Translations under genes and position numbers: made by a program
In this document: positions 1 through 11,929 of the stretch, piece by piece
Position numbering within the stretch: the first letter of the stretch is position 1
Layout: each line of letters starts with the position of its first letter
From: Linnemannia schmuckeri
Taxonomy: Eukaryota > Mortierellomycota > Mortierellomycetes > Mortierellales > Mortierellaceae
Assembly (NCBI GenBank): GCA_029449235.1
Contig: JANATG010000008.1
Span: 1,674,001-1,738,000 of the forward strand
Direction: 5' to 3'
DNA: 64,000 nucleotides
The notes under the pieces: generated by a model
Database searches by the model: none
Told to the model about the DNA's origin: nothing
What the model saw: only the letters and a program-made list of their open reading frames with translations

Positions 1-1646
1 CATCTTTCAGAATGAAGAATAGCTTCATTCTTTATGCTCAAAGACACGAGTGTCACTTACCGAGTACCCATGAATCCTTTTGCATTCTCTCCTGGTCTTT
101 AAACACCGTTAAAATGGACGACTTGAGATAGTCCAAGACGCTGTCCTCGAAGCGGTGGATCCTTGTCATAGTCAAAAGACACGCAAGCGAGAACGACGAG
201 AGGTAGGCCGTCTTTCCATTCTTCATGTGCTTCAAGAGCTCTGTTCCCAATTCCTGATCCTGTCTGACGGCGTAGCTAAAGTGGAGGATGACGTTGCTCT
301 CTATATCACTCAGCTGCTCGAATTTCAAATGTGCCGCGCCCTTGGTGTTTTCTGAACGAAGACTAGAGTACAAAAAGGATCGAGAGTATGTCAGTCCCCT
401 AAGTCTGTATTCACTCCTGCCTTGTCTTGATATGCGTATCAGCCAGAGTGCGATGGGTCAAGTACCTGTCAGCAATGCTCCCTCCTGCGTTCAATCGATC
501 GAAAAACTCCAGCGTTCCCCTCAGCACCAGTTGTTGGTGACCCTACCAAAGGGTGAATTAAAAAAATGGCAAGAGAGTTAATCGCCGGCATTTATGGCAA
601 TCCAAGGCCAGTCGTCACCCTCGTTTTATAATTCTTCACCTTGGATGATAGTGACAGTAGATTGTGAATCAAGATTGGGATGTCTGCAGCATCAACTTGC
701 TTGAACTGCTTCATAATCTTGACAATCGCCATCTCCAACTGTTGACTCTCCATCTCAACATCGGCGAGTGCAGACGCCAGTGGTAAGACGCTCTTATGGT
801 TCCAGGGTGCAGTGAATATCCGGTCCAAAATAATACCCTTGAATTCATGTCCTGAGATTTCCTCTGAAGAGTCCGGAACGAGAACGGTGCTGAAGTTTGC
901 TGCAATCAGCAACAGCCGGGAGAAGAGTGCGAAAAGTTGGCGGTGAGGGTGGCGTTGGTTCCTGACGGCCTCAGTTATAGTGTAGATTGACTGGACCAAG
1001 GCGTCTGCATCGAACGAGTGACCAACATCAATAAGGTTATTGACCAGTTTCCCTGCCACCTCCTCTAGTTGAGTGGCACTTGTTCCGCCAGTCTCTTCGT
1101 CTCCTACTTGGATAAGCCTAGTGCAACATAGAGACGGTTATTCATTTTCCCAGAACCGAAGCATATATGATATTCATATAACAAACACCTAGGTCAAAAT
1201 CGTGCATACCATGAGATGCATCCTTTGATGACTTGCGATCGTCTGCCTGACCCTTCGCCTTCCTCTGGTGAGACTAAGTGATGCACAAAGAAATGGTGGC
1301 GTTTAATATCAATGGAAATTATTTGTAATAACTATCAGACCTTGATGCGCCGTAACTGATGTACCTCGCAAGATAGCTCGGACAAGCTGCAAACAGTCTG
1401 CGCCGTATTCGCTCCCGTTGAACGCGAGTCCTTTTTCCCGAAGGCTCTCTGCTATCAAGTTTGAGATCTAAAAGGGGCACCTCGTTAACACTCTTTGTTC
1501 TGGTGGTTTGTGAGTGCCATTCCTGTGACATTGCATGCAGGTGCAATGAGCGGTACCTGGTCCTGACCAGAGTCAACTTCGTCCAGGTGATCCCTGAGAG
1601 CAGTTCCTGATGGGTCCTGGCTGTGAAGTTTCAGGAGATTGTCCAT
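1..1646 (-). CDS. FANCI: FANCI homologue (Fanconi anaemia ID2 complex subunit), 5' part only
   Basis: FANCI pairs with FANCD2 in the DNA clamp that is monoubiquitinated during interstrand crosslink repair in the nucleus. Predicted exons, in transcript order: 1646-1557, 1467-1341, 1273-1210, 1117-640, 542-466 and 362-61, then a GTAAGT donor at 60. The rest lies beyond the left edge. All six junctions keep phase and give about 379 N-terminal residues. The start ATG at 1646 gives MDNLLKLHSQ. The family match is clear over the solenoid: residues near VSPEEGEGSGRRSQ, then PWNHKSVLPLASALADV, LLSLSSK, and ELGTELLKHMKNG followed by TRIHRFEDSVLDYLKSS align with the animal FANCI N-terminal solenoid in the same order. 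The ubiquitinated lysine and phosphorylation cluster fall outside the window. The gene is divergent from the carrier gene at 2444. Identity is confident. Exon edges are inferred. Confidence 0.85.
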
Positions 1647-2443
1647 GCTGCTTGGTCCATAGGTGGGGTTGAAAAGTAAAACAGATGGGCGGAGAGTGAG
1701 GTCGCGTTTTTTTGTTGTTGATCAAAAATTGGTGGCAACGTCAATGATCTCCTTGTTGGAAAAAAAGCAGTCGTCTGTGAGGTAATTGGCTCAGCGTGAT
1801 CGGCAGGGACAGCGTGTCAAAAAAATCATGACTGAGACGGACACGCACGCCGTAAGGGAAGGTGGTAAGGGAGGTACACTGAAAAGGCGAATGGTCTTTT
1901 TAGGAGAATATGTCATAAAGAAGGTGCTTGTGGAACATGGGGTTTTCGAGGGCCATCAATTGATTGAAGAAAACGATAGCACGGATACATAGAGCTGATT
2001 GTCTATCTTTCTTTGAACCCCTCGGTGTCTGTGTGTGTTCAAGAATCGGGCTTTGCTCTGAGAGGCCACATGCAAATAGTTTGTCCGGGAGACAGACAAA
2101 AAAAAATAAAAAATTGCACCGAACCAGTCTCAGGACAGAGCGATCGAATTTGAAAGAGGGAAGAAGGACGATGCGGGGTTGATGATGCTTGCCGAAAGCA
2201 ACATATTTCTATATATCCTTGCTCGTCTTTCTTTTCTTTTTTTCTCTCTTTTCTCTTTTATATCTTCTTCCCTCCACTCCACTTTCCCTCCACCTCGCCT
2301 CTTTCTATTTCCACGCCCTCAATTCTTCCACACTCTCGTCACTACTCTTTCACTTTTCTCTCCATCAATCCTCGGCTTGTCTCATTGCACCAACCGATCC
2401 TCATTCAAAACAACTCTTCACACAACAAAGAAACATTCCAATA
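1647..2443. other. divergent intergenic region between FANCI and the peroxisomal carrier
   Basis: This 797-bp stretch separates two start codons and should hold both promoters. The last 240 bases before the plus-strand start are strongly C/T-rich (about 2215-2400), typical of the leaders in this window. An AT-rich TATATATCC-like patch lies near 2210-2220. No convincing coding exon or RNA gene was seen. Confidence 0.5.
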
Positions 2444-3845
2444 ATGGCTGGCGGCTCAAAACTTTCTCCCTTCGGTCATGCCATAGCCGGCACTGGTGGT
2501 GCCATGTTCGCATTGACTTGCACTTACCCTCTTGACATGTACGTCTCTCTAGCCTTTTTATAGTCTATTCTCACACCAAGTTTCTTTTCTGTCGCCTGAC
2601 AATTGCTCTGTCACACATCGATATCTTTGTTTGTCGCTTTATGGATTTGTTTCCATGGCGCTAATGTCGCTCATGGTCATGATAAAAGAAAAAAAAAGAA
2701 AAAAACGCTTGTTAAAGAAGAAGGAGGAATAGAGAACGGCACCGATCTATCCTATGGCTCATGTCGGATCAATTGGTTCCCATTCTTCCTTGAACTCCTA
2801 TCTGTCGTTGCCTAACAACATCTATTCCTAATACCACATATTCACCCCTTCTCAAAAACATAATAGCATCAAAACCCGTATGCAGGTTCGGTCCAGAACC
2901 GCTGCCAATGCTTCCGATCCTAACGTATACCTCTCCACCACGGATGCCGTGCAAAAGATCCTCAAGACTGAGGGTCTCCCCGGTCTCTATGCCGGTCTGC
3001 TCTCTGGACTCCTCGGCACGGCCTCTCAAAACTTTGCTTACTTTTATTGGTACACCTTCATCCGATCCGGCTATGTCAACCGGCAACCCGCGGGAGTTGC
3101 CATTTCGACCATCATGGAATTGTTGATCGGCGCTGGAGCAGGCGCATTGGCTCAGATCTTCACCATCCCCGTTGCTGTTGTTACCACCCGCCAGCAGACC
3201 ATGCCCATGGGCGAGCGTCAGGATCTCATGTCGACTGCCAAGGAGATTGTTGACGAGGAGGGTTGGACTGGACTCTGGAAGGGATTGAAGCCCTCGTTGG
3301 TCTTGGTCGTCAACCCCGCCATCACCTACGGCATGTACTCTCGCATCCAAGAGATCGTGCTGAAGGCATTCAAGCGCAAGGACATGACCCCTGGATTAGT
3401 CTTCCTTGTCGGAGCTTTGGCCAAGATCCTGGCGACTGTTGTGACATACCCTTATATTATGGCTAAGGTCCGTCTCCAGTGGAAGCCCTCCAAGAAGGAT
3501 GCCGAAACGCACAAGCCGTACACCGGAGCCATTGATGTTCTCCAACGTGTCTTTGAGAAGGAGGGCCTCAAGGGCTGGTACACCGTAAGTTTTATTTGCT
3601 TCCTCACTTGACCCCTTGTTATTGTCTGTGGTACATCTCCATGTGCTAGAAAGGGCAGTTAGATAGATTGGCTAATAATATCATGTAAAATTCATTGGGT
3701 ATGCGATCTGTAGGGCATGCAAGCACAAATCTCCAAGGCCGTCATCTCCCAGGCACTCCTTTTCATGGTCAAGGATCAGCTCGAGAAGTACACGATCGTG
3801 CTCTTTGCCCTCCTCGCTAGACAAAAGCACCACAAGGTCAAGTAA
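2444..3845 (+). CDS. ANT1: peroxisomal adenine nucleotide carrier (PMP47/ANT1, SLC25A17-like)
   Basis: Mitochondrial carrier family protein of 314 residues. Exons 2444-2538, 2867-3584 and 3714-3845 join in phase. Three carrier repeats are visible, each with its signature after the first helix: YPLDIIKTRMQ (about residue 30), IPVAVVTTRQQT (about 130) and YPYIMAKVRLQW (about 225). The second signature resembles the NP-x-W-V-x-TR form typical of the PMP47/PMP34 branch more than that of the ADP/ATP carriers of mitochondria. Family members exchange ATP for AMP across the peroxisomal membrane and so feed fatty-acid activation. No peroxisomal C-terminal tripeptide is present, as expected for a membrane protein. 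The C terminus ends in a basic QKHHKVK. Another SLC25 nucleotide or cofactor carrier cannot be excluded from sequence alone. Confidence 0.85.
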
Positions 3846-4930
3846 ATTACACCACAGCCGTGTGTCTAGGAACAATAGACGATTAGACCGTACCCTCCTA
3901 TCTTTCCTCTCTCTGGACCGAGCATTTTAAACTACTTGTGCATAGACATTCTTTTCTCCCCTCTCTACTCCTCTTCTAGAATTTTGATGAAAATATAAAA
4001 ATAACGAACATTTTTCATACAACCACTGTGCCTTTCTATCGTTGCTAAGGCTGTGTAATGATGCATTCATCGTAAAGAAACAATCCTAAGAGGATGAATG
4101 CCGCTAACCTGTAGTAGTAACTAGGAACGTGCGTGCACAGAGTCCCTTGTTGGGTCTTGGCGGACAACATGCAGGCACACCGTCGACAGCCTATTGATGA
4201 AGAAGAGGCCTTGTCAGCAGATTGCCCCTTTTTTTTAACACACCTTTTCATGAGGTGGTCAGTGTTGCGGTGCGTTGGTCACGAATGATGAACATGTCTG
4301 TCGTTTTTTTTTTTCTTTTTTTTTTTACAGGTATTTTTACTGTGTTTGTTGTGGCACCCCTTTTTCAAATATCGACCAAAAGAAAGGCCAGTTTGCCTTC
4401 CTCTCGCCTACCCCCCGTACCTCACTCATCATGCCCCGCTTTTCTACGTGTTGTCGTCCATTGACGTGAGGCGAGGTTTTCACAGTCGGTAGTGGGTAAA
4501 TTGGTCATTTGTTCTCTTGACCTTCGACTTCGAGGGCGTCCTCTTGTATTCTCTTTCTTTCTTTCCTTTTCTTTCTCTTCCTTGCTCCTTGTTCGTTCCC
4601 ACCTCGACCCCTCTTTCCCAAATAACCGTTAATTCTTCTCTTCTTTCCATTACTTGATAACGCTCTACCCTTTCACGACCACCGAATATCCTTTGAATTA
4701 ACGTAAGAGAGAGCGACTACCAGAGGAGAGTTTCCTTTAGGCCTGCCCCTCAGACTTGACAGCTCTCCTCACCCCCCTTCATTCCAGCCTTCATTCCATC
4801 CCATTCCTTTCCTCACCACCCACTCTTCGCCATTCAGCAACTCTTTTTTCTTCTCCGCGTGTGCTGTATGGCTAGACTTCATTTTTGAGAAAACGATCCA
4901 ACTCATCCCCGGCCAATAAGATTTGCAGGA
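3846..4930. other. intergenic region before the chitin synthase gene
   Basis: This 1,085-bp stretch holds the 3' end of the carrier gene and the promoter/leader of the chitin synthase. A short T-rich run lies at 4303-4327. Bases 4540-4860 are markedly pyrimidine-rich. No further gene was seen. Confidence 0.45.
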
Positions 4931-7900
4931 ATGAGACGCGCCGGATCCCCTCCGCGCCACCACCAGGAGCCAGATCCTCTCTACCCCGACTTTACCCCAC
5001 ATACATCTCGACTCTCTGTCTCCTCTCGCTTATCAACAACTCGATCTCATCGACATGACACCACCACTAGCAGGATATCGACCCATAGAGACAGCAGACA
5101 AGATTTCGGAGAAGGACGAAGAGGTGAAGGAGGAGGTGGCGGCCTAAGGGTCGCGGGGTCTAGTCGTTATCTGGGCAGGAACACTCAACAACGACCACAT
5201 CTTTCCATCCCCTCTCCTTTAGACGGGCTGTACCCGCCACTATCCATCCACGACCACGAATCAAAGACCAACAGCAAGCATAACCCTGCTTATGAAGAAC
5301 GATCCCCCATGACTCGAAAGACAACCCCTCGATCACCTTACGACCTTCCCTCACACATGCCCATGCCCATGCCCATGCCATCCCCGCCAGTGAACAGTGG
5401 ACGCTCCAGTGGTGCTGCAGGATCGGCTCATGTAGAGACTTCCCGTCATCGCCACCTTTCCCCACCCCGAGAATCTAGGATGGTAGGGCAGTATCCTACC
5501 GAGAACTCGGCTGCGCCAAAATCCAACAACAAGAAACCACGAGCGTATCCTACATCAGCCCTATCACCTGTCATGTCACCGACTTTAGCTTCTACAGCAA
5601 CTCCATTTGCGCCAGGAGAATTCTATCCACCGATGAATAATACGATCGGAGCCAGTCATTCCCCTCCTCAGTACTTTCCTCTCTCGCAATGGCTTCAGGC
5701 TCCATGGCTTCGCATGGCCTCTCACCTGCCCAGTATTCCCTTTCCAACAATGTCTATGCCAGTCCCGATCCATTATGTGTTCAAGCCCAAGAAGGTGCAG
5801 CTCACAGATGGAAACTTGGTACTGGACACTCCTGTTCCTACGAGCTATCTTTCCGCGGTCGATCATCAATCTGGCAAGGAGTTTGAGACGATGCGATACA
5901 TGGCGGTGACATGTGATGCGGATATGGTGCCTGAGGGACGCTACAAACTGAGAACTCATAGCCTGAACCGATCTATCGAAATCGCCATTTGCCTGACAGT
6001 TAATGAGGTACTCTTGGGGGAACAGAGACGTGTATTGTATGCTGTTTACAAGCGAACCATTCCTGGCATTAACAATATCACCATGTTAATGATGTAATAG
6101 GAATCGCCACAAGCTTTCTGTTTGACGCTGCATTCACTGATCAAGAACATCAAGCAGATGTGCGCACCAGACTCTAAATCCAAATCACACAAGAACCCCA
6201 TCTGGTCCGAGGAGGACTCGTGGAAGAAGGTCGTTATCTGCATTGTGGCCGACGGTCGACGGAACCTGAACCCGGTCATCCTCAAAGTCCTCGCCTCGAT
6301 GGGCTGCTGGCAGGAAGGTGTTGCCAAAAACCAAGTCAACGGCAATGCCGTCCAGGCACACATCTTTGAAGTAAGGATACAAACCTGTGCACTTCCTGGG
6401 GTTGTGTACGAGTAAGATCAATTCTGACATTACTATGCTTTCCATATCCTGGTAGTATTCAACGCAAGTGTCGGTCGACAGCAAGTTGAAGCTTAAAGGA
6501 CGGACACTTAAGAACAGCAACAAACACCACTTCCCGCCAATCCAAATCGTCTTTTGCCTCAAGGAGCGACATACAAAGAAACTCAACTCTCACCGCTGGT
6601 TCTTCAACGCCCTCTGTCCATTACTTCAACCCAAGATCACTCTGCTCACCACTGCGGGAGCCAAAATCGGCAACGGCAGTCTCTTTCACCTCTGGAACGC
6701 ATTCGACAGGAACCCAAACACCGCAGGAGCATGTGGAGAGATCCGAGTCGCCAAGGGGTTGCTCTGGTGGAAGGTACTGAATCCCATCATTGCAGCTCAG
6801 ATCTTCGAGTACAAGGTGTCGAGCGTTCTGGAGAAGCCGTTCGAGAGCATCTTTGGGTACATCTCTGTTATGCCTGGCGCTCTTGTTGCTTACCGCTACG
6901 AGACTCTGTTGCCCGAACCAATCTCAGGAAAAGGACCACTCACCACCTACTTTGAGCCGGATTATTTAGTTTTCAGCGACGATCATCATGACGTGGGCGA
7001 GGTACTGGAATACTCGTACTTTGCAGAGGACCAGATCTTGCCATTCCTGGTGGCGACAAGACCTCATGCACAAAACACAATGCAGTATGTCCGTTCGGCT
7101 TGGGCTGAGACTGAGCTCCCTGCAGGAATTGGTAGTTTTTTGGGCATGAAGCGGAAATGGCAGAATAGACGTTTTTTTGGTCTGATCTATGCGATCTCGC
7201 ATGTTGCTGCAATCTGGAGGAGTGGACATAACGTTGCCAGGAAGCTTTGGATGACTTTGGAGATCATCTATCTGGGATGCGATACCATTTTCTGGTTCCT
7301 TGCTCTGGTACGTTTATTCTCCTCTTCTCTTCAAGTCAAAAGGTTTCAATTGCACGCCTACATGATCCTTGATTGTTAACGTTTCCTTCTAAAATGAATA
7401 GGGTAACTACTATCTCGTCTTTTACTACATGGCGAAAACGCTTGCTGTCGCACCTCATTTCTCTCTTGGCGGGACAGGATTCATGTTGATGCGCTACGTC
7501 TATATTTGTCTGATTGTTGTGGTTACGATGATTTCTATGGGCAATCGTCCTCGGGGGTAAGCGAGTCTTTCCTTCTCTATTGTATTAATTATTGAGGAGT
7601 TTGCATAGAGAGTTGCATTCCAAACTTCCTAACTTTTAATCTCTTCTACTTTCTAACGAAAAAAATAGGCAATCGCTCTACTTGTTCATTCTGAGTTTTG
7701 TTTTCTTTGCATGCATCCAAGCTTACATCCTCTTTGCCGCTGGTTACTTGACATTTCTCCACGCGACCGAGTTCCTCCCATATGCCAATTGGGAATCCTT
7801 CGCAACCGTCGTAGCTGTCTTCAAGGCTGCAGGATACCATGTCTTAATCTTGGCTCTGGTCTGTTGTTATGCGGTCTATCTCGTGTCCGCGATTTTATAC

Positions 7901-8661
7901 GGTGAACCGTGGCATATGATTGCCTGTTTTGTTCAGTTTATGCTGTTGATGCCGAGTTATGTGAGCGTCCTGGGTGTCTACGCTTTCTGTAACATGCACG
8001 AAGTCAAGTAAGTCTTTTGTGTTGATTTGATACTCATCGATATGTTTTGCTTAGTATGCTTATATATCTAACCCTCTCACACTTACATTCCTATCCTGAT
8101 AGCTGGGGAATCAAGGAACCAGAGGACCATGAAAAGGATCCACTGATCAGTCGAGACGCCATCTACCACGCATCAACAGTACTGATGCCCGACGAGCGCT
8201 CAGTCGCGGCAGCATACCAAGACGCCCTTGACGACCTCGACCGCAAAAAACGACCCAAAACCTCACTTCAAGCCTCCTCATCCTCCCCTACATCCATCCT
8301 CCCCCTCCACTCCGGATCCTCATCTTCCTCTCTTCTCCCAAAACCAGTCACCTCCGAAAAGGCCAAACCCAAAGGAACAGCGACTCGACCACGACGGGAT
8401 GACATTAAGACGATGCAATCAGACTACTACACCACCTTCCGAACACGGATCTTGTTGCTCTGGATTGTTGCCAATGGTGCCTTGGTGATTACCATCTCTG
8501 CCGACCAGCTAGCTCCTTATCTGACGTTGGACGATGGGTCAAATTTGTATGTGACCATTGTTGTGTGGATTATTACTGTGGGTGCCACAGGGAGGTTTCT
8601 GGGCAGTTTGGTGTACCTCCTTGGATGGATCTGGCAGTTCTTTCGGCAGTTTTCTTCGTAA
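4931..8661 (+). CDS. chitin synthase family protein (GT2) with altered catalytic motifs
   Basis: Predicted 1,083-residue membrane protein from six in-phase exons: 4931-6007, 6101-6370, 6456-7307, 7402-7556, 7669-8007 and 8103-8661. The first 260 residues are disordered, basic and Pro/Ser-rich. Then come the chitin synthase N-terminal block (RYMAVTCDADMVPEG), LTVNE in place of the usual MYNED, VADGRRNLNP, FCLKERHTKKLNSHRWFFNA, GACGEIRV, GYISVMPGALVAYRYE and AEDQIL. A C-terminal multi-pass membrane region contains EVNWGIKEP (canonical VSWGTK). Positions normally catalytic differ: the DVGTKPG segment reads TAGAKIG, so its Asp is lost; EDR reads EDQ, keeping the acidic pair; and QRRRW reads MKRKW. 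Canonical enzymes make chitin at the plasma membrane. This copy may be impaired, regulatory or altered in substrate. The stop at 8659 overlaps a GTAAGT, so a further 3' exon is possible. Confidence 0.85.
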
Positions 8662-8837
8662 GTCTGTTAGCATACCAAAACAAGGATATTTCTTAATAAT
8701 ATTAGACCATTCATTTTTTTTATTTGGAAGTAGTGGCGTTGTTTTTTTTGTGAAGTAATAGTAAGGGTATCATTAGCGGTCGCCACCAACTGAATCAGAT
8801 AATTGATATCGAAGCTCGAACAGAGTGAGCTTGATTT

Positions 8838-11259
8838 TTAAGCATAGCCGTTGAAGTGAGGAGTACCAGGTGGGTTGGACTGAGTCTGGCTAGCAACAGG
8901 ACTGTAAGGGACAGCAGTGTTGGTAGGCGAGTATAAGGCCTGGCCCTGACTCTGTTGAGGGCTGCTTGAAGATGGCTGGAAGATTGTTGGCTGCTGAGCA
9001 TTGGGGTTGAAGATTGGAGGCGAGTAGTTGTAGGGCTTTTGGCCGTTAGAGTAGTCGGGTTGCGCCTGGAAGATGGTAGGGCTCGTAGGAGGCTGGCTAT
9101 AGTACGAGGTACGAGGGTCGAAGCCTCCCTGCTGCTGCTGTGACTGCAGATGCTGTCCTTGCAACTGAGTCATGTTTGGCGAGCCGATGATGGTGCTGTG
9201 ATCGTTGTTGTTGTAGGTGACATCGCCATCGGGATTTGCGGGTTCATGGTGTGCAGATGTAGGACCAGCAGCAGTTTGCTCCTCCTCCCTGTTCTTGCGA
9301 CGGTTACGGATCACAAAGAAGGCAATCAGGGCAATAACGACCAGAGCACCCACAACGCCTCCGACAATAGCTCCAATAGGCGTCTTTGACTCTGTCTCGC
9401 TATCTTTAGGCAGGGTGACTGTGGGGGATGGGTATGTCGAAGTCGAAGTTGGGATGATGGGTGAGGGCACGACCAGTCCGGGACCACTCCAGGCAGCCGT
9501 AATAGTGTCAAAGATATTGAAGGGAGAGGTGGTGCTGCCACTACCACTTCCGTAGGTCACAATCTGCGAACCCAGAACGGTCGCCTGCATGTTGGGCGAG
9601 AACAGGGGGGCACTGCCGGGGATTGCCACGCGCTGCAGCTTGTTGTCTTTGCTGGGGTCGATCGAGTACAAGACCGTGGTACCATCGAGGGCCTATGTTA
9701 TGTTATGTCCACAGAGGTACAGCGGAGATTTTTTTGTTTTTCGGTTAGGATTTAACTATTCGCTTTTTGTAAAAGAAAAAGAAGAGAATATCGATAGAAG
9801 ACGTATCTTTACCTGGTCAAGGAGGTAGGCGACACCGACCATGGTGACGGGAATGACGTTGACGGTGAGTTTGATGCCGCCCATGTCGACAGCGCGAGGG
9901 CTGGACAGCGAGGTGACTCGGTCTGTGCCTGTCAAGGACACGGCGGTGTTGAGAGTGGTGTAGATGGATCCGCCGCCAAGGAGGTCAAAGACGATGGTGT
10001 AACCCTGCGCTGGGGTGTAGGAAGTGGGGATGTAGGTGCCGACAGAGACCAATGCTGTGGCTGAAGGGTAGTTCGATAAGACGGGGCTGTTGGTAATAGA
10101 AAGGAATGGTGGCGAATGCCGTGTGTTAGCCAGTCAATGTCAAGGCAAGTCAGGGGTTAAGAAGCGAAAGGGAAAAAATGAGAGTCGAAAAAAAATAAAG
10201 TTTGACAAGGGAAGAGAAGAGATGAATATATATCGACCATCTGAATGGCGAAGAGGGGGGGGGGGGGGGGGACAAAACTGGAAAAAAGACAGTGGTTGGT
10301 GTGAAGACACAGAGAAACACAACACCCATAAGCTCACACATTCATACACATATGGCAGTGTGGCAGGACATAACGACAATTGTTACTCTTACGCTCGTCA
10401 TGTCTATCTTCTCTCTCTCCTTCTTTGTTTCTTTTCACACGATGAATCCAACTGGCCCGCCTTTCAGTTGTCTACTTACTCTGCAATGGTCGCATACATA
10501 TCGGTAGCATTCAAGCGCATTCCTGTCCAGGGTCCACCTGCACTATAGGTGTTGTTGGTCGCCGCAGTAATCCAAACACTTTCCTTCGAAGCGCCTGCAT
10601 AGTTGTACAGTTGAGGTGAAACAAACGCAATGCCATTGAAGCTGAACGCTCCCCAGGTGGTTCCGTTTGGGTAGATATTGACTTGCACAGTGGATCTTAC
10701 TCCGAACTGCTGCACCAGAAAGGGGGCGTTAGCCGTTCCCTGGAGTCCAGGAAAAGAGATACAGGCCTTCTTGGACAGGGACGACCATGCAGAGTAGGTG
10801 TTGGTGGCGAGAGGCGTGACGGTAGGTGAGTTGGGGTTGGCGACGTTCACAGAGTAGACGGCGAGCGTGCCAGCAGTCGAGACTCCGGCGAGGTAGACAT
10901 TCGACCCAGAGTTGGATGGGGCGATACAGCCGTTCTGAAAGTTAGGGATAGACATTAGTTGTTGTATTTATCGAAATAAGAATAAAGGAGGAGTAGAGGA
11001 GAACGAGGGAAGGGGAAGTATTGACGTTTAACGATTGGGGGAATTGGTGGTGGATAGTTCCGGTTCTGGCAAAAAGTAAGGATGTGCCAGGGGTGGACTG
11101 AGCAAGGGTTGAGCGAGAGGTAAGGAGGGTTGGTTGGGAGTTATGAGTGGTTTGGGGACAACTGAAGAAGAAAAAAGGAAGGGAGAGAGAGAGAAAGAGG
11201 AGAGGAAAGTGAACATCTTTCAACCATTTTGCTTTCTTGCAAAGAGAGCCCCTTTCCAT
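8838..11259 (-). CDS. single-pass surface protein with extracellular domain and Q/P-rich cytoplasmic tail, function unknown
   Basis: Not recognised as a named family. Exons on the minus strand: 11259-11026 (start uncertain), 10934-10480, 10086-9813 and 9692-8838, all in phase, about 605 residues. The N terminus has a signal-like hydrophobic stretch (PLLFLSLSLPFFFF) after a basic segment. The extracellular part is rich in Ser, Thr, Asn and beta-type alternation and has several NxT/NxS sites. Near residue 415 a Gly/Val/Ile/Ala transmembrane helix (GAIVGGVVGALVVIALIAFF) is followed by RNRRKNREEE, so the tail faces the cytosol. The tail of about 190 residues is rich in Gln, Pro, Ser and Tyr. The layout suggests a cell-surface sensor or wall-anchored protein. 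That role is inference. The first exon is the weak part: an ATG at 11216 or an additional upstream exon is possible. Confidence 0.6.
10255..10271. repeat. 17-base G homopolymer (C-tract on the coding strand) inside an intron
   Basis: An uninterrupted run of 17 G on the plus strand lies in the second intron (10087-10479) of the minus-strand surface-protein gene. In the transcript it would be poly(C). G runs of this length can form quadruplexes and are prone to length change. Confidence 0.9.
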
Positions 11260-11929
11260 ATCCTCATATAAACATCTCAGGGCAGCATCTATTTCACACA
11301 CTCCCACTCTTATTTGTTTGCATAACTCACTCTCTCAAACAGACACCCAAGCAAAGTAAACAAACAAACAAAAAATGCAGGATCCATCGCTCTCTGTCCG
11401 TTTTTATCTACTCTCCTCCCCTTTTGCACTTCACACGGCGGATCAGTGTCCAATCGTGTCTCAGCTGTCCCCACGACTGACTCTTTTCGACTACGCCAGC
11501 CAGCGAGAGGCCAGCCCAGACCAAACCAACGACCGCAATGAAGATATACAAAGGTCCACTTGGGTTTTCCTTCTTGTTGTTATCATGGAGCTTTAGAACT
11601 AGCTTCTTGACAGCACCAGTGGATGAGCAATGTACTTGAACCGAATCGCATGATACGAGACATCATCCTGGGCTCGCAGGGCAACCAGGCACCTTTCACC
11701 CCGCCTCAAGGTGCGCCACTAACCCTCCAATCTTGGAGATGCATCACGTGTGGAAATGGTGGAAGTTGTTTACTTCCAAGCCACCCACCCGATCATGGCC
11801 ACTGTTGGTGCCTTTGCCTATTCCTTGACCCTCCTCCACCTGCTCCTCGTTTTTTTGGATACCCTTTGTTTTGCATTCACATCGAGTCATTTCCAAACTA
11901 TACATACACAAATACACATCACACACATA
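11260..11929. other. divergent intergenic region between the surface-protein gene and bL32m
   Basis: This 670-bp stretch should hold both promoters. Open frames run through it (for example from 11750 into the bL32 gene), but they have no family resemblance and look like read-through of the leader. No RNA gene was seen. Confidence 0.4.

Noticed and set aside
53..373. Minus-strand ORF at the left edge as a separate small protein
   Set aside because: It is an exon of FANCI with a TAG acceptor at 363 and a GTAAGT donor at 60, in phase with its neighbours.
10476..10955. Start codon MSIPNFQ for the surface-protein gene
   Set aside because: The sequence before AACGGC is a branch-point-like CTAAC plus TTTCAG acceptor, so these residues are intronic.
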